The notes: generated from the letters alone by a model not told the origin. Counted from the stretch's first letter, positions 26,583 to 37,082 are shown. The stretch is DNA of 64,000 nt from Streptomyces erythrochromogenes (GCF_036170895.1 NZ_CP108036.1:5883501-5947500), one strand, 5' to 3'. A program made the numbers and translations.

Positions 26583-27164
26583 ATGAGCTACTGGGATCCG
26601 ATACCGACGGTGTGGGCGTGCGTGGAGGGGGAGCCGCTGCCCGGGCTCTCCGAGTGGGTGCCCGCGTACAACCACTCGTGGGACGCCTGCCCCGACGTGT
26701 GGCAGGAGCGCAACTGGCGGAACGTACCGGGGCCGTTCTACGGGGCGATGACCGACAGCTGCTGGGTGGGCCGGGGCGTGGCTCCGGACCACATCCTGTA
26801 CGACGACGAGTACGGGCTGGAGTTCGTCTACCGCCAGCCGCGCACCCCCGAGGAGACGCACCGGGTCATGGCCGCGGCCTGGCAGGACCCGATGGAGGGC
26901 TTCCAGTGCGACGGGGACGAGCGGTGGACGCCGGAGCTGGTGCGGGAGTGGTGGCGGGACCGGGGGCGCGTCCGGGAGTGGGCCGTGGCGCTGGACCGGA
27001 CGTGGTCCGTGTCGAAGGACGAGGACGAACGCGAGGCGGCGGGCGGTGCGCGGGCGTACGTGGCGTACATCGACGACGGCCTCGCGGACTACCTCCGCGG
27101 CTACCTCTTCTGGCTGGCCGAACGCCGCCCACCCGCCGCGGGCGAGCCCCTGCCGAAGCTCTGA
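26583..27164 (+). CDS. Conserved hypothetical protein, Trp-rich
   Basis: 193 residues, soluble, unusually rich in tryptophan (SYWDPIPTVWAC, SWDACPDVWQERNW, RWTPELVREWWRDRGR) and acidic residues. No domain was recognised. It begins 26 nt after the aminotransferase-like gene and may be co-transcribed; a GTG at 26559 in the same frame is an alternative start. The ribosome binding site is weak. Confidence 0.7.
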   Translation: MSYWDPIPTVWACVEGEPLPGLSEWVPAYNHSWDACPDVWQERNWRNVPGPFYGAMTDSCWVGRGVAPDHILYDDEYGLEFVYRQPRTPEETHRVMAAAWQDPMEGFQCDGDERWTPELVREWWRDRGRVREWAVALDRTWSVSKDEDEREAAGGARAYVAYIDDGLADYLRGYLFWLAERRPPAAGEPLPKL

Positions 27165-27259
27165 CCCTGCGGGGGGCTCGGCGGTGTGCGGTTCGGGCCG
27201 GCCCGTGCGGGGTCGCTGCGCGGCTTGGCGGTGTCGGGGGTGGGGCGGTGCCCCGCACG

Positions 27260-27484
27260 AGGGTCTCCTCGGCTCGGCGCGTGCGGGGTGTCGCGGCCAG
27301 GCGGGTTCGGTTGCGCGCTCGTCCTGCCGGGACCCTCCTGCGTGTCCCCACCCCACGCCAGCGCTCCGGAAGTCCACGGGGCCCGAGGGGAGTGGGGACG
27401 TGGCGGGGTGTCCCCGCAGGACGAGCGCGCGACCACCCTGCACAGCCGGGACATACCCGCACGCGCCGAGCCGAGGAGACACCC
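27260..27484. repeat. 225-bp imperfect palindrome between convergent genes
   Basis: The left arm (about 27260-27355) and right arm (about 27387-27484) are inverted copies around a 31-nt centre. Shared blocks include TCCTCGGCTCGGCGCGTGCG and GCGCGCTCGTCCTGC. Reading either strand gives almost the same peptide string, confirming the symmetry. It fills most of the 416-bp gap 27165-27580, which contains no convincing gene. It may be a miniature inverted-repeat element or an oversized terminator. Confidence 0.75.
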
Positions 27485-27580
27485 CGGCGGCGGGCCCGCT
27501 CCCCGACCGGGCCGACCCCGCCCCGCTGGATCGAGCCGCCCGCAGGGCAGGGGCCGGATCCGCACACCGCGCCGGAGGCG

Positions 27581-27862
27581 TCAGGCGTCCAGGCCGATGG
27601 CGAACGCCGCCTCCAAGTCGTGCTGCGAGTACGTACGGAACGCCACGTGCGTGTCCGTCGCCTTGACGCCCGGGATCTTGCTGATGCGGCCGGGGATGAT
27701 GTCGGCCAGGTTCTCGTGGCGGTTCACGCGGACCAGCGCGATCAGGTCGTACGTTCCGGTGACGGAGTAGACCTCGCTGACGTTCTCGAGGGCGGCGATG
27801 GACTCGGCGATCTCGGGGATGCGGTCCACGCTGGTCTTGATGAGCACGATCGCGGTGATCAC
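27581..27862 (-). CDS. Lrp/AsnC-type ligand-binding (RAM) protein without HTH
   Basis: 93 residues matching only the C-terminal effector-binding domain of Lrp/AsnC regulators: MITAIVLIKTSVDRIPEIAESI, VYSVTGTYDLIALVRV, HVAFRTYSQHDLEAAF. The DNA-binding helix-turn-helix is absent. It may bind an amino acid and act through partner proteins. GTG 27862 overlaps the stop of the rhomboid gene, so the two are translationally coupled. Confidence 0.9.
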   Translation of the reverse strand: MITAIVLIKTSVDRIPEIAESIAALENVSEVYSVTGTYDLIALVRVNRHENLADIIPGRISKIPGVKATDTHVAFRTYSQHDLEAAFAIGLDA

Positions 27863-28593
27863 GGCTGGCTGTCTCCCTCGGTGGCCGTCGCTGGTCGCCT
27901 CACTCTAGTCGCACCCCGATACCGGGCCCACGCGTAGAGGAACCCGAGCGAGAACCCCACCAGATGGGCCAGATAGGCGACCCCCGGCCCGCTCTCCGCG
28001 CGGTGCGCGGCCACCCACTGGAGGGCGAACCAGAACAGCAGCACGATCCACGCCGGGAACCGCAGCGGCAGGAAGAAGAGGAAGGGGAACAGGCTCGTCA
28101 CCCGTGCCCGCGGCAGCAGGTACAAGAACGCCCCCAGGACGGCGGAGATCGCCCCCGACGCGCCCACCAGCGTCTGCGCGGACTCCGCGTTGGCCGCCGC
28201 GTACGCCGCCAGCGCCAGGTAGCCCGTACAGAGGTAGAAGACGAGGAACGCCGGGCGGCCCATCCGCTCCTCGGCCATCGCGCCGAAGACGAAGAGGAAG
28301 AGCATGTTCCCGAGCAGGTGCAGCCAGCTGCCGTGGACGAACAGCGCGGTCAGCGGCGTCAGCCAGGCGCGCGGCGCGTCCGTGAACAGCTCGTCCGGGA
28401 CCACGCCCCACCGCCGGAAGTACGCGGTGCCCGCGGCCAGCAGCTCGTCGCCGGTCCCGTAGACCGGGTTGAGCCCCGACGCGGGGCTCAGGACGAACAC
28501 CACACCGCAGCCCGCGATCAGCGCGTGGGTGACCACCGGTCCCCGGGCAGCCTCGCGCAGGGCCCGCCACCTTACGATCATGTGACAGAGCAT
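27859..28593 (-). CDS. Rhomboid-family intramembrane serine protease
   Basis: 244 residues, six predicted membrane helices. Active-site features: H92 and N96 in SWLHLLGNMLFLFVFG, nucleophile S146 in GASGAISAVLG, and H210 in LAHLVGFSLGF. It should cut transmembrane substrates inside the bilayer; none is known here. The ATG at 28593 is used, but an in-frame ATG at 28581 is also plausible, as neither has a clear ribosome binding site. It overlaps the downstream RAM-domain gene by four bases. Confidence 0.93.
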   Translation of the reverse strand: MLCHMIVRWRALREAARGPVVTHALIAGCGVVFVLSPASGLNPVYGTGDELLAAGTAYFRRWGVVPDELFTDAPRAWLTPLTALFVHGSWLHLLGNMLFLFVFGAMAEERMGRPAFLVFYLCTGYLALAAYAAANAESAQTLVGASGAISAVLGAFLYLLPRARVTSLFPFLFFLPLRFPAWIVLLFWFALQWVAAHRAESGPGVAYLAHLVGFSLGFLYAWARYRGATRVRRPATATEGDSQP

Positions 28594-28717
28594 GACGCAA
28601 CGCGACCCACCTGAAGCGGTGGCAGGCCGTAGGGTTACGAGCTGCGGTGCACAGGCCGACGCGGACGGCCGAACGGACCGCTTTAATTGAATCAGCTACG
28701 AAGGAGTGAGCAGCCCG

Positions 28718-28957
28718 ATGACGGTTCCCCTGCCGACCGACACGACGCGGTGGCGCTGCACCCTGTGCGGCAACCTCACGCGCTTCGACGTCACCCGTTC
28801 GTCGAAGGTCGTCGAGTACGTCCACCTGGACCTCGCCGGGGAGCCCAAGGTCGAGGAGCGCGAGGTGGTCAATGAGACCATCGAGTCGGTCCGCTGCCGC
28901 TGGTGCAACGCGGTGGACCAGATCGAGCTCGTGGACAGGCCGGGCGCGGACTCCTAA
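28718..28957 (+). CDS. Small zinc-ribbon-like protein
   Basis: 79 residues with two CxxC knuckles (CTLC near residue 15 and CRWC near residue 62), consistent with one structural zinc. The rest is acidic and hydrophilic. AAGGAG lies about 12 nt before ATG 28718; a GTG at 28706 overlaps that site. Function unknown. It is divergent from the rhomboid gene and ends 45 bp before the NYN gene. Confidence 0.82.
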   Translation: MTVPLPTDTTRWRCTLCGNLTRFDVTRSSKVVEYVHLDLAGEPKVEEREVVNETIESVRCRWCNAVDQIELVDRPGADS

Positions 28958-29002
28958 GGAGCCCCGTCCGCAGGTAGACCATCACGGTAGGGGTGACGGA
29001 TT

Positions 29003-30364
29003 GTGGAGCCAGCAAGCGGCGCTGGGCCGGCCGACGCGGCCGGCGACGCCGCGGAGGCGCTCGACCGCCCACTGCCGGAAGGCGTGCGGCGCCGGGTCGT
29101 CGCGCTCGTCTCGGACGCCTTCGGCGCGCTGACGGTCGCGGACCTGCCGGCGCAGCTGCGCCAGTACGCCCGCTTCACCCCGACCCGGCGCGCCAAGTTC
29201 GCGGGCAACGCGATGGCCGCGGCGGTCGAGACCGACCCGGTGTTCCGCAGCAGGGTCGCCGAGAAGCTGCGCGAGGCCCAGGCGGACCTGGCCGGCGCGC
29301 TGGAGTCCGGCGCGCCGCCGGCCGCCGCGGACCCGCTGGACGTGGCGGCCGCCGCCTTCGTCCTACGGCCGGCCGGATGGGTCAAGCTCGTGGCCGCCGC
29401 CGGCGAGGAGGCGCAGCGCGCCGACGCCGAGCGGGTCGGCGAGGAGACCCGGCGCGAGCTGGAGCGCCTGCGCGAGGAGCTGGAGCACGTACGGGAACTG
29501 CAGCGCACGGGCGGTGAGCAGGTACGGGTCGAGCTGGAGGCGGCGCGCAAGGAAGCGGAATCGCTTCAGCGCCGGCTGCGCAGCGCCCTCAGCGACGTCA
29601 AGCGCGGCGAGGCGGCCCTGCGCAAGGTGACCGCCGAGATCGACGGGATCCGCGGCGAGGCCGCGACCCGCGTGGCGGCCGCCGAGAGCGAGAGCCGGCG
29701 GCTCAGGTCCCGTCTCGCGGAGGTGGAGACGTCGCTGGAGACCTCGCGCCGGGCCACCCGTGAGGGGCGCAGCATCGAGGACATGCGGCTGCGGCTGCTG
29801 CTGGACACCGTGCTGGACGCGGCGCAGGGGCTGCGCCGCGAGCTGGCGCTGCCTCCGGTGAACACCCGCCCGGCCGACACGGTGGACGCGGTGGAGCCGG
29901 GCCGGATGACGCCGAAGGACATCGCGGCGCGCGCCCTGTCGGAGACCGATCCGGCTCTGCTGGACCAGTTGTTGGCGCTGCCGCAGGCCCATCTGGTGGT
30001 CGACGGCTACAACGTGACCAAGACCGGCTATCCGACGATGCCGCTGGAGAAGCAGCGGCTGCGGCTGCTGGGCGGACTGTCGATGCTGGCCGCGCAGACG
30101 GGCGCGGAGATGACCTGTGTCTTCGACGGCGCGGAGCTGGCGGCCCCGGTGCTGCTCGCGCCGCCGCGCGGTGTGCGGGTGCTGTTCTCCAAGGCCGGGG
30201 TGACGGCGGACGAGCTGATCCGCCAGTTGGTGCGGGCGGAGCCGCCCGGCCGGCCGGTGGTCGTGGTCTCCACGGACCGCGAGGTCGCCGACGGAGTGGC
30301 CAAGGCCGGGGCGCGGCCCGTAACGTCCGCTTTGTTGCTGAAGCGGCTTTCGCGCGTTTCCTAA
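29003..30364 (+). CDS. YacP/Rae1-like NYN-domain protein with coiled coil
   Basis: 453 residues. The N-terminal third is helical and Ala-rich; about 145-270 is coiled coil (many E/R/L heptads); about 320-453 is a YacP-type NYN domain with HLVVDGYNVTKTGYP, CVFDGAE and VVVSTDREVADG supplying the acidic metal residues. B. subtilis YacP (Rae1) is a ribosome-associated endoribonuclease without the long N-terminal extension, so this is an enlarged actinobacterial form. The GTG start lacks a ribosome binding site; TAGGGGT 8 nt upstream may be a -10 box. Confidence 0.88.
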   Translation: MEPASGAGPADAAGDAAEALDRPLPEGVRRRVVALVSDAFGALTVADLPAQLRQYARFTPTRRAKFAGNAMAAAVETDPVFRSRVAEKLREAQADLAGALESGAPPAAADPLDVAAAAFVLRPAGWVKLVAAAGEEAQRADAERVGEETRRELERLREELEHVRELQRTGGEQVRVELEAARKEAESLQRRLRSALSDVKRGEAALRKVTAEIDGIRGEAATRVAAAESESRRLRSRLAEVETSLETSRRATREGRSIEDMRLRLLLDTVLDAAQGLRRELALPPVNTRPADTVDAVEPGRMTPKDIAARALSETDPALLDQLLALPQAHLVVDGYNVTKTGYPTMPLEKQRLRLLGGLSMLAAQTGAEMTCVFDGAELAAPVLLAPPRGVRVLFSKAGVTADELIRQLVRAEPPGRPVVVVSTDREVADGVAKAGARPVTSALLLKRLSRVS

Positions 30365-30484
30365 CTCCCGCTCCGAATGCCGGAATTGGTGGGTCATGTG
30401 GAGGACGCACCGTCAAGTGCCCGGCACGGAGCGTGCGGTGAAGGTAAAGAACCTGGTCGGAGGCCGAGTTTTTCCCGGCAGGAT

Positions 30485-30514
30485 TTGAACTGATCACAGA
30501 TGGGTCACTAGGGT
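30485..30514 (+). promoter_or_regulatory. Promoter of first NlpC/P60 gene
   Basis: TTGAAC (30485-30490), 18-nt spacer, TAGGGT (30509-30514), about 100 nt before the GTG start, which leaves a long leader. I looked for a c-di-AMP (ydaO-type) riboswitch, common before such genes, and did not recognise one. Confidence 0.5.
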
Positions 30515-30617
30515 CTGGTCAAACCTTCGTGCGGTAGATCACTCATTCGGGGTGGCAGCGAAGGTGCTGCCGAGTTGCGTTCTTCGGCGGCTACCTAGGA
30601 AGAAGGAGCTCGCCTTC

Positions 30618-31646
30618 GTGGCGTCCCACCGTCGACCCAAGCAGCCGACTCGCGCTCGTGTGACCGTGCTCACCTCGGTCGCGGCCGCGGCTGTCGCCCT
30701 CACCGCGCAGAGTGCCTCCGCCGCTCCGGCGAAGCCGAGCAAGGACGAGGTCAAGAGCCAGGTCGACGCCCTCTACGAAGAGGCGGAGCAGGCCACCGAG
30801 AAGTTCAACGGGGCCAAGGAGCGCCAGGAGACCCTCGAGAAGGAGATCGGGCAGATCCAGGACCAGGTCGCGCGCGGCCAGAGCGAGCTCAACGACCTCC
30901 GCAGCGCGCTCGGTTCGATGGCGAGCGCCCAGTACCGCAACGGCGGCATCGACCCCTCCCTCGCCCTCCTCCTCTCCGAGGACCCCGACAGCTACCTCGA
31001 CAAGGCCTCCACCCTGGAGCACCTGAGCGGCAAGCAGGTCGAAGCGGTCCAGAAGATCCAGGCGAAGCAGCGCACCCTCGCGCAGCAGCGCCAGGAGGCC
31101 TCCGGGAAGATCGCCGACCTCGACGCCACCCGCAAGGAGCTCGGCGAGAAGAAGAAGGTCTCGGGCGAGAAGCTCGCCGCCGCCCAAGCCCTCCTCAACA
31201 CCCTTACGGCGCAGGAGCGTGCCGCGCTCAAGGACGAGGACACGCGCGCCAGCCGCGCCGACAGCCAGCGCGTCGACCTCGGCGACGTCAAGGCTTCCGG
31301 CCGTGCCGGAGCCGCGCTCGCGGCCGCCAAGACCAAGGTCGGCAGCGCGTACATATCGGGCCACGAGGGCCCGAACTCCTTCGACTGCTCCGGGCTGACC
31401 CAGTGGGCGTACAAGCAGGCCAACGTCAGCATCAGCCGCGTGACCTACACCCAGGCGAACGACGGCACGCGCATCAGCCGCAGCCAGCTCCAGCCCGGTG
31501 ACCTCGTCTTCTTCTACGGGGACCTGCACCACGTCGGCCTCTACGCCGGCAACAACATGACGCTGCACGCCTCGAACCCGCGCGGCGGCGTCAAGTACGA
31601 GTCGATGGACAACATGCCCTTCCAGTTCGGCGTCCGCATCGGCTGA
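30618..31646 (+). CDS. NlpC/P60 peptidoglycan endopeptidase (first of tandem pair)
   Basis: 342 residues: signal peptide (about 1-39, ending SASAAPA), a long coiled coil (about 45-225), and a C-terminal NlpC/P60 domain with the nucleophile in SFDCSGLTQW and histidines in LHHVGLYAG and TLHASNP. It should cut peptide stems of peptidoglycan outside the cell. GTG 30618 follows AAGGAG by 9 nt; the frame upstream is unlikely. The next gene is a diverged copy. Confidence 0.95.
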   Translation: MASHRRPKQPTRARVTVLTSVAAAAVALTAQSASAAPAKPSKDEVKSQVDALYEEAEQATEKFNGAKERQETLEKEIGQIQDQVARGQSELNDLRSALGSMASAQYRNGGIDPSLALLLSEDPDSYLDKASTLEHLSGKQVEAVQKIQAKQRTLAQQRQEASGKIADLDATRKELGEKKKVSGEKLAAAQALLNTLTAQERAALKDEDTRASRADSQRVDLGDVKASGRAGAALAAAKTKVGSAYISGHEGPNSFDCSGLTQWAYKQANVSISRVTYTQANDGTRISRSQLQPGDLVFFYGDLHHVGLYAGNNMTLHASNPRGGVKYESMDNMPFQFGVRIG

Positions 31647-31697
31647 CGCGCCGCGCACCGCCCATCCGGGCGAATTCCACGGCCCCGCTCTGACCAC

Positions 31698-31733
31698 ACG
31701 CCCCGCCGGTGACCTGCGTCTCCGGCGGGGCGT
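31698..31733 (+). terminator. Terminator between the two NlpC/P60 genes
   Basis: ACGCCCCGCCGG / CCGGCGGGGCGT hairpin, 52 nt past the first stop. Confidence 0.8.
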
Positions 31734-31867
31734 CGGTGTGTGTGCCCTCCGGCGGTCGTTGGTCGGTGCGTGGTCGCACGGCTACTGTCTGCCAGCGCGG
31801 AACCCGGCACACGACCGTCCACGGGGGGCGGACCCGGGCCCCGCCCAGCGGAAGGGAGCGGCTCCAC

Positions 31868-32932
31868 GTGGCGTCCCATCGTCGGCCCGGGCTCGGCGGC
31901 CTCGACCGGAACACGAAGGTCACCGTCCTCACCGCCGCCGCGGCCACCGCCGCGGTCGCCATGGCGGGCGCACCCGCGAGCGCGGCCCCCGGCCACCCGC
32001 ACGAACCGGGCGGCGGCGCGAGATCCGGCGTCAGCGCCCAGGTCGACCGGCTCTTCGAGGAGGCCGAGCAGGCCACCGAGCACTTCAACGAGGCGGGCGA
32101 GAAGGCCGACAGGCTCCGCATCGAGGTCAACCGGGCCCAGGACGCGGTCGCCCGCGGCCAGGAGCGCATCAACGCCATGCGCGGCGTCCTCGGCACCTTC
32201 GCCGGGGCCCAGTACCGCAGCGGCGGCATCGACCCCGCCGTCGGGCTGATGCTGGCCGAGGACCCCGACGCCTACCTGGAGCAGGCCGCCGCCCTGGACC
32301 GGCTGACCGAGCGTCAGGCCCGGCAGCTCCACGACCTGCGCCAGGAACAGCGCCGGCTCGGCCAGGTGCGCTCGGAGGCCTCCCGCAAACTCGCCGAACT
32401 CGACGCCCTGCGCTCCGACGTCGCCCGCCACAAGCGCTCCGTCACCGCGAAGCTCGCCGCGGCCCAGCGGCTCCTCAACTCCATGCCGTCCGCGGAGCGG
32501 GCCGACTTCGAGCGCTCCTCGCGCTCCGGCGGGCGCCACGAAGCACTGCCGGACCTGGGCCCCATGGGCGCCGGAGGCCCCTCCTCCGGCCGCGCAGCGG
32601 CTGCCGTGATGGCCGCCCGGGCCGCCGTCGGCCGCCCGTACGTGTGGGGATCCACCGGGCCCTCCGGCTTCGACTGCTCCGGGCTGATGGTCTGGTCCTA
32701 CCGGCAGGCGGGCGTCTCGCTGCCGCGCACCTCGCAGGCCCAGCGGCACGCCGGGCGCCAGGTGCCGCTGTCGCAGGCCCGGCCGGGCGACCTGGTGACG
32801 TACCGCTCCGATGCCAGCCACGTCGGCATGTACGTCGGCAACGGCCAGGTGGTCCACGCCCCCTACCCCGGGGCCCGGGTGCGCTACGACCCGGTCGGGA
32901 TGATGCCGGTGTCGGCGGTGACCCGCCCCTGA
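31868..32932 (+). CDS. NlpC/P60 peptidoglycan endopeptidase (second of tandem pair)
   Basis: 354 residues with the same plan as its upstream neighbour: it also opens with ASHRRP, has a signal peptide (ending ASAAPG), a coiled coil containing GAQYRSGGIDPAVGLMLAEDP that aligns with the first copy, and a catalytic domain with GFDCSGLMVW, ASHVGMYVG and VVHAPYPG. GTG 31868 is used, with a GGAAGGGAG tract about 10 nt upstream. Likely a tandem duplication that has diverged. Confidence 0.94.
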   Translation: MASHRRPGLGGLDRNTKVTVLTAAAATAAVAMAGAPASAAPGHPHEPGGGARSGVSAQVDRLFEEAEQATEHFNEAGEKADRLRIEVNRAQDAVARGQERINAMRGVLGTFAGAQYRSGGIDPAVGLMLAEDPDAYLEQAAALDRLTERQARQLHDLRQEQRRLGQVRSEASRKLAELDALRSDVARHKRSVTAKLAAAQRLLNSMPSAERADFERSSRSGGRHEALPDLGPMGAGGPSSGRAAAAVMAARAAVGRPYVWGSTGPSGFDCSGLMVWSYRQAGVSLPRTSQAQRHAGRQVPLSQARPGDLVTYRSDASHVGMYVGNGQVVHAPYPGARVRYDPVGMMPVSAVTRP

Positions 32933-32998
32933 CCCCGCGGGCGGCGGCGGACCGCCCGCCGCCGCCCCTGCCGCGCCCGTCGCCCGCGGCGCCCTGCG

Positions 32999-33004
32999 TA
33001 CGAT
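32999..33004 (+). promoter_or_regulatory. -10 box of leaderless lipoprotein gene
   Basis: TACGAT, then six bases, then ATG at 33011, with no Shine-Dalgarno. Confidence 0.45.
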
Positions 33005-33010
33005 CGGCGG

Positions 33011-34141
33011 ATGCTCCCCGTCCGCCGTCCGCCGCGCATCCTGCCGCTCGTGGTGCTCCTCCTGGGCGCGCTGCTCGCCGGCTGCGGCCCGCGGCCGGCC
33101 GGTAGCGCCGGCACCGCCGGGCGGGAGGTCCGCCGGGCCGTCGCCGACTGGTCGCGGGCCGTGCCCGAGGCGCTCGCCGGCATCCCGCTGACGGACTGGG
33201 CGTACGAGGTCTCCTCGGTACGGCGCGACGGCGACCGCGCCCTCGCGACGGCCCGGCTGCGCTACCGCCTGGCCGGCTACGACACCGCCCCCGAGGAGTC
33301 GGCACGCGAGGTGGAGCTGGTCCGGGAGGGCGGTACCTGGCGGGTGGGCGCCGACCGGCCCGCGCCCGGCGCCCTGCCGCAGCTGTGGGACCAGGGCCCT
33401 GTCTCGGTGGCCACCGGTACGCACTCCCTGGTCCTCGGCGGGGCCGGGCAGAGCGCCGGGACGCTGCGGGAGATCGCCGCCGAGGCCGACCGTGCGGTGC
33501 CCGCAGCGAGCGCCGCCCGGCCCGGGCCCTGGGCGGGCCGGGTGGTCGTACTGGTCCCCGGCTCCCTCGACGCGATGGCGCGGCTGCTGGGCCGCCCCGC
33601 CGACACCTACCGGGGGCTCGGCGCCGTCACCACCGGCCGGGTGGGCGCCGGCCCGGCCCCCGCGGACCGGGTCGTGGTCAACCCCGAGGGGTACGCCGGA
33701 CTGGGCGCGGAGGGCCGGCGGATCATCCTGACCCACGAGGTCACGCACGTGGCCACGCGCGCGGCGACCTCCGCGGCCACCCCGCTGTGGCTCTCCGAGG
33801 GCTTCGCGGACTGGGCGGCGTACCGGGGCGCATCCACGCCCCCCGCGCAGGCCGCCCCGGCGCTCGCCCGGGCGGTGCGGCGCGGCGAGCTGCCGGGGGA
33901 GCTGCCCCGGACCGAGGACTTCGCCTTCGGCGGGGACCCGGATGCGGCGGCGCGGGCGTACGAGGGCGCGTGGCTGGCGTGCCGGCTGATCGCGGCCGAG
34001 TGGGGCGAGAGGGCGCTGGTGGACCTGTACGGACGGGCCGGGCGCGAGCCGCTGGAGACCGCGCTGCGGGCGACCCTCGGGGTGGACCGGGCCGGGCTGA
34101 CGGCAGCGTGGCAGGAGTCCCTTCGCGAGGAGCTGCGCTGA
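33011..34141 (+). CDS. Lipoprotein with gluzincin metallopeptidase motif
   Basis: 376 residues. Signal peptide with lipobox LLAGC, an N-terminal beta-rich domain (about 35-120), and a C-terminal zinc-peptidase motif H242-E-V-T-H246 followed by E263 in WLSEGFADW, the HExxH-E arrangement of gluzincins. It should sit on the outer face of the membrane. Substrate unknown; the tandem NlpC/P60 genes upstream suggest cell-wall work. The start appears leaderless. Confidence 0.85.
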   Translation: MLPVRRPPRILPLVVLLLGALLAGCGPRPAGSAGTAGREVRRAVADWSRAVPEALAGIPLTDWAYEVSSVRRDGDRALATARLRYRLAGYDTAPEESAREVELVREGGTWRVGADRPAPGALPQLWDQGPVSVATGTHSLVLGGAGQSAGTLREIAAEADRAVPAASAARPGPWAGRVVVLVPGSLDAMARLLGRPADTYRGLGAVTTGRVGAGPAPADRVVVNPEGYAGLGAEGRRIILTHEVTHVATRAATSAATPLWLSEGFADWAAYRGASTPPAQAAPALARAVRRGELPGELPRTEDFAFGGDPDAAARAYEGAWLACRLIAAEWGERALVDLYGRAGREPLETALRATLGVDRAGLTAAWQESLREELR

Positions 34142-34161
34142 GCGGGTACTGTCGGCAGGCG

Positions 34162-35304
34162 ATGCACAAGACCCTGATCGTGACCAACGACTTCCCGCCG
34201 CGACCGGGCGGCATCCAGGCCTTCCTCCACAACATGGCGCTACGGCTGGATCCCGACCGGGTCGTCGTCTACGCCTCCACGTGGAAGCACAGCGCGGAGG
34301 GCCGCGAGGCCACCGCCGCCTTCGACGCGGAGCAGCCGTTCCAGGTGGTCCGTGACCGTACGACGATGCTGCTGCCGACCCCGCGCGTGACGCGGCGGGC
34401 CGTCGGCCTGCTGCGCGAACACGGCTGCGAGTCGGTCTGGTTCGGCGCCGCCGCCCCGCTCGGCCTGATGGGCCCGGCGCTGCGGCGGGCGGGCGCGCGG
34501 CGGATCGTGGCGACCACCCACGGGCACGAGGCGGGCTGGGCCCAGCTGCCGGCCGCGCGGCAGCTGCTGCGGCGGATCGGCGAGGGCACGGACACGCTGA
34601 CGTACCTGGGGGAGTACACGCGCTCCCGGATCGCCTCGGCGGTCACCGACCGGGCGGCGGCGCGGATGGTCCAACTCCCGCCGGGTGTGGACGAGAAGAC
34701 CTTCCACCCGGCGTCGGGCGGCGACGAGATCCGGGCCCGGCTCGGCCTCTCGGACCGGCCCGTGGTCGTGTGCGTGTCGCGGCTGGTCCCGCGCAAGGGC
34801 CAGGACACGCTGATCGAGTCCATGCCGCGGATCCTGGCCGCGGTCCCCGACGCCGTGCTGCTGATCGTCGGCGGCGGCCCGTACGAGGCGGACCTGCGGG
34901 CGCTGGCCCAGTCCACGGGCGTGGCCCGGTCGGTGGTCTTCACGGGAGCCGTCCCGTGGTCCGAACTCCCCGCGCACTACGGCGCGGGCGACGTCTTCGC
35001 CATGCCCTGCCGGACCCGGCGGGGCGGCCTCGACGTGGAGGGGCTCGGGATCGTCTACCTGGAGGCCTCGGCGACGGGCCTGCCGGTGGTCGCGGGCGAC
35101 TCGGGCGGTGCGCCGGACGCGGTGCTGGACGGCGAGACGGGCTGGGTCGTGCGCGGCGGTGCGCCCGAGGAGGCCGCGGACCGGATCGTGGCCCTGCTCC
35201 AGGACCCGGACCTGCGCGCCCGCATGGGCGAGCGCGGCCGCGCCTGGGTCGAGGAGAAATGGCGCTGGGACCTCCTGGCGGAACGCCTGCGCGAGCTGCT
35301 GTAG
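34162..35304 (+). CDS. pimB: GT4 mannosyltransferase, PimB' type
   Basis: 380-residue GT-B glycosyltransferase. N-terminal VTNDFPPRPGGIQAFLHN is the acceptor-side glycine loop; the C-terminal half has SRLVPRKGQDTLIE and the donor-binding acid in EGLGIVYLEASATGLPVV. It resembles the mycobacterial PimB' (Rv2188c), which adds the second mannose to phosphatidylinositol monomannoside, and keeps the same neighbour, a long-chain acyl-CoA ligase. Exact acceptor in Streptomyces is inferred. The ATG lies 20 nt after the lipoprotein stop. Confidence 0.85.
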   Translation: MHKTLIVTNDFPPRPGGIQAFLHNMALRLDPDRVVVYASTWKHSAEGREATAAFDAEQPFQVVRDRTTMLLPTPRVTRRAVGLLREHGCESVWFGAAAPLGLMGPALRRAGARRIVATTHGHEAGWAQLPAARQLLRRIGEGTDTLTYLGEYTRSRIASAVTDRAAARMVQLPPGVDEKTFHPASGGDEIRARLGLSDRPVVVCVSRLVPRKGQDTLIESMPRILAAVPDAVLLIVGGGPYEADLRALAQSTGVARSVVFTGAVPWSELPAHYGAGDVFAMPCRTRRGGLDVEGLGIVYLEASATGLPVVAGDSGGAPDAVLDGETGWVVRGGAPEEAADRIVALLQDPDLRARMGERGRAWVEEKWRWDLLAERLRELL

Positions 35305-35310
35305 CGGGGT

Positions 35311-35355
35311 TCCGCCCCGAGGTGGCGGGCCGCTCCGCCCCGGGTGGCGGGCCGC
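35311..35355 (+). repeat. Two direct copies of a 22-23 nt GC-rich unit
   Basis: CCGCCCCGAGGTGGCGGG and CCGCCCCGGGTGGCGGG, each followed by CCGC, lie head to tail just after the pimB stop. They may form the pimB terminator. Confidence 0.5.
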
Positions 35356-35369
35356 GCAGCCATGTCTGA

Positions 35370-37049
<1,680 letters not shown>

Positions 37050-37082
37050 CGGCGTCCTCCGGCCGCGGGCCGGCAGAGCGGA

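Noticed and set aside
27186..27770. Plus-strand frame across the 27.2-27.6 kb palindrome
   Set aside because: The same peptide string is read from both strands because of the inverted repeat, and the frame runs antisense into the RAM-domain gene.
30365..30617. c-di-AMP (ydaO) riboswitch before the NlpC/P60 gene
   Set aside because: Such elements are common before Streptomyces wall hydrolases, but I could not recognise the conserved core here or before the second copy; only a promoter is visible.
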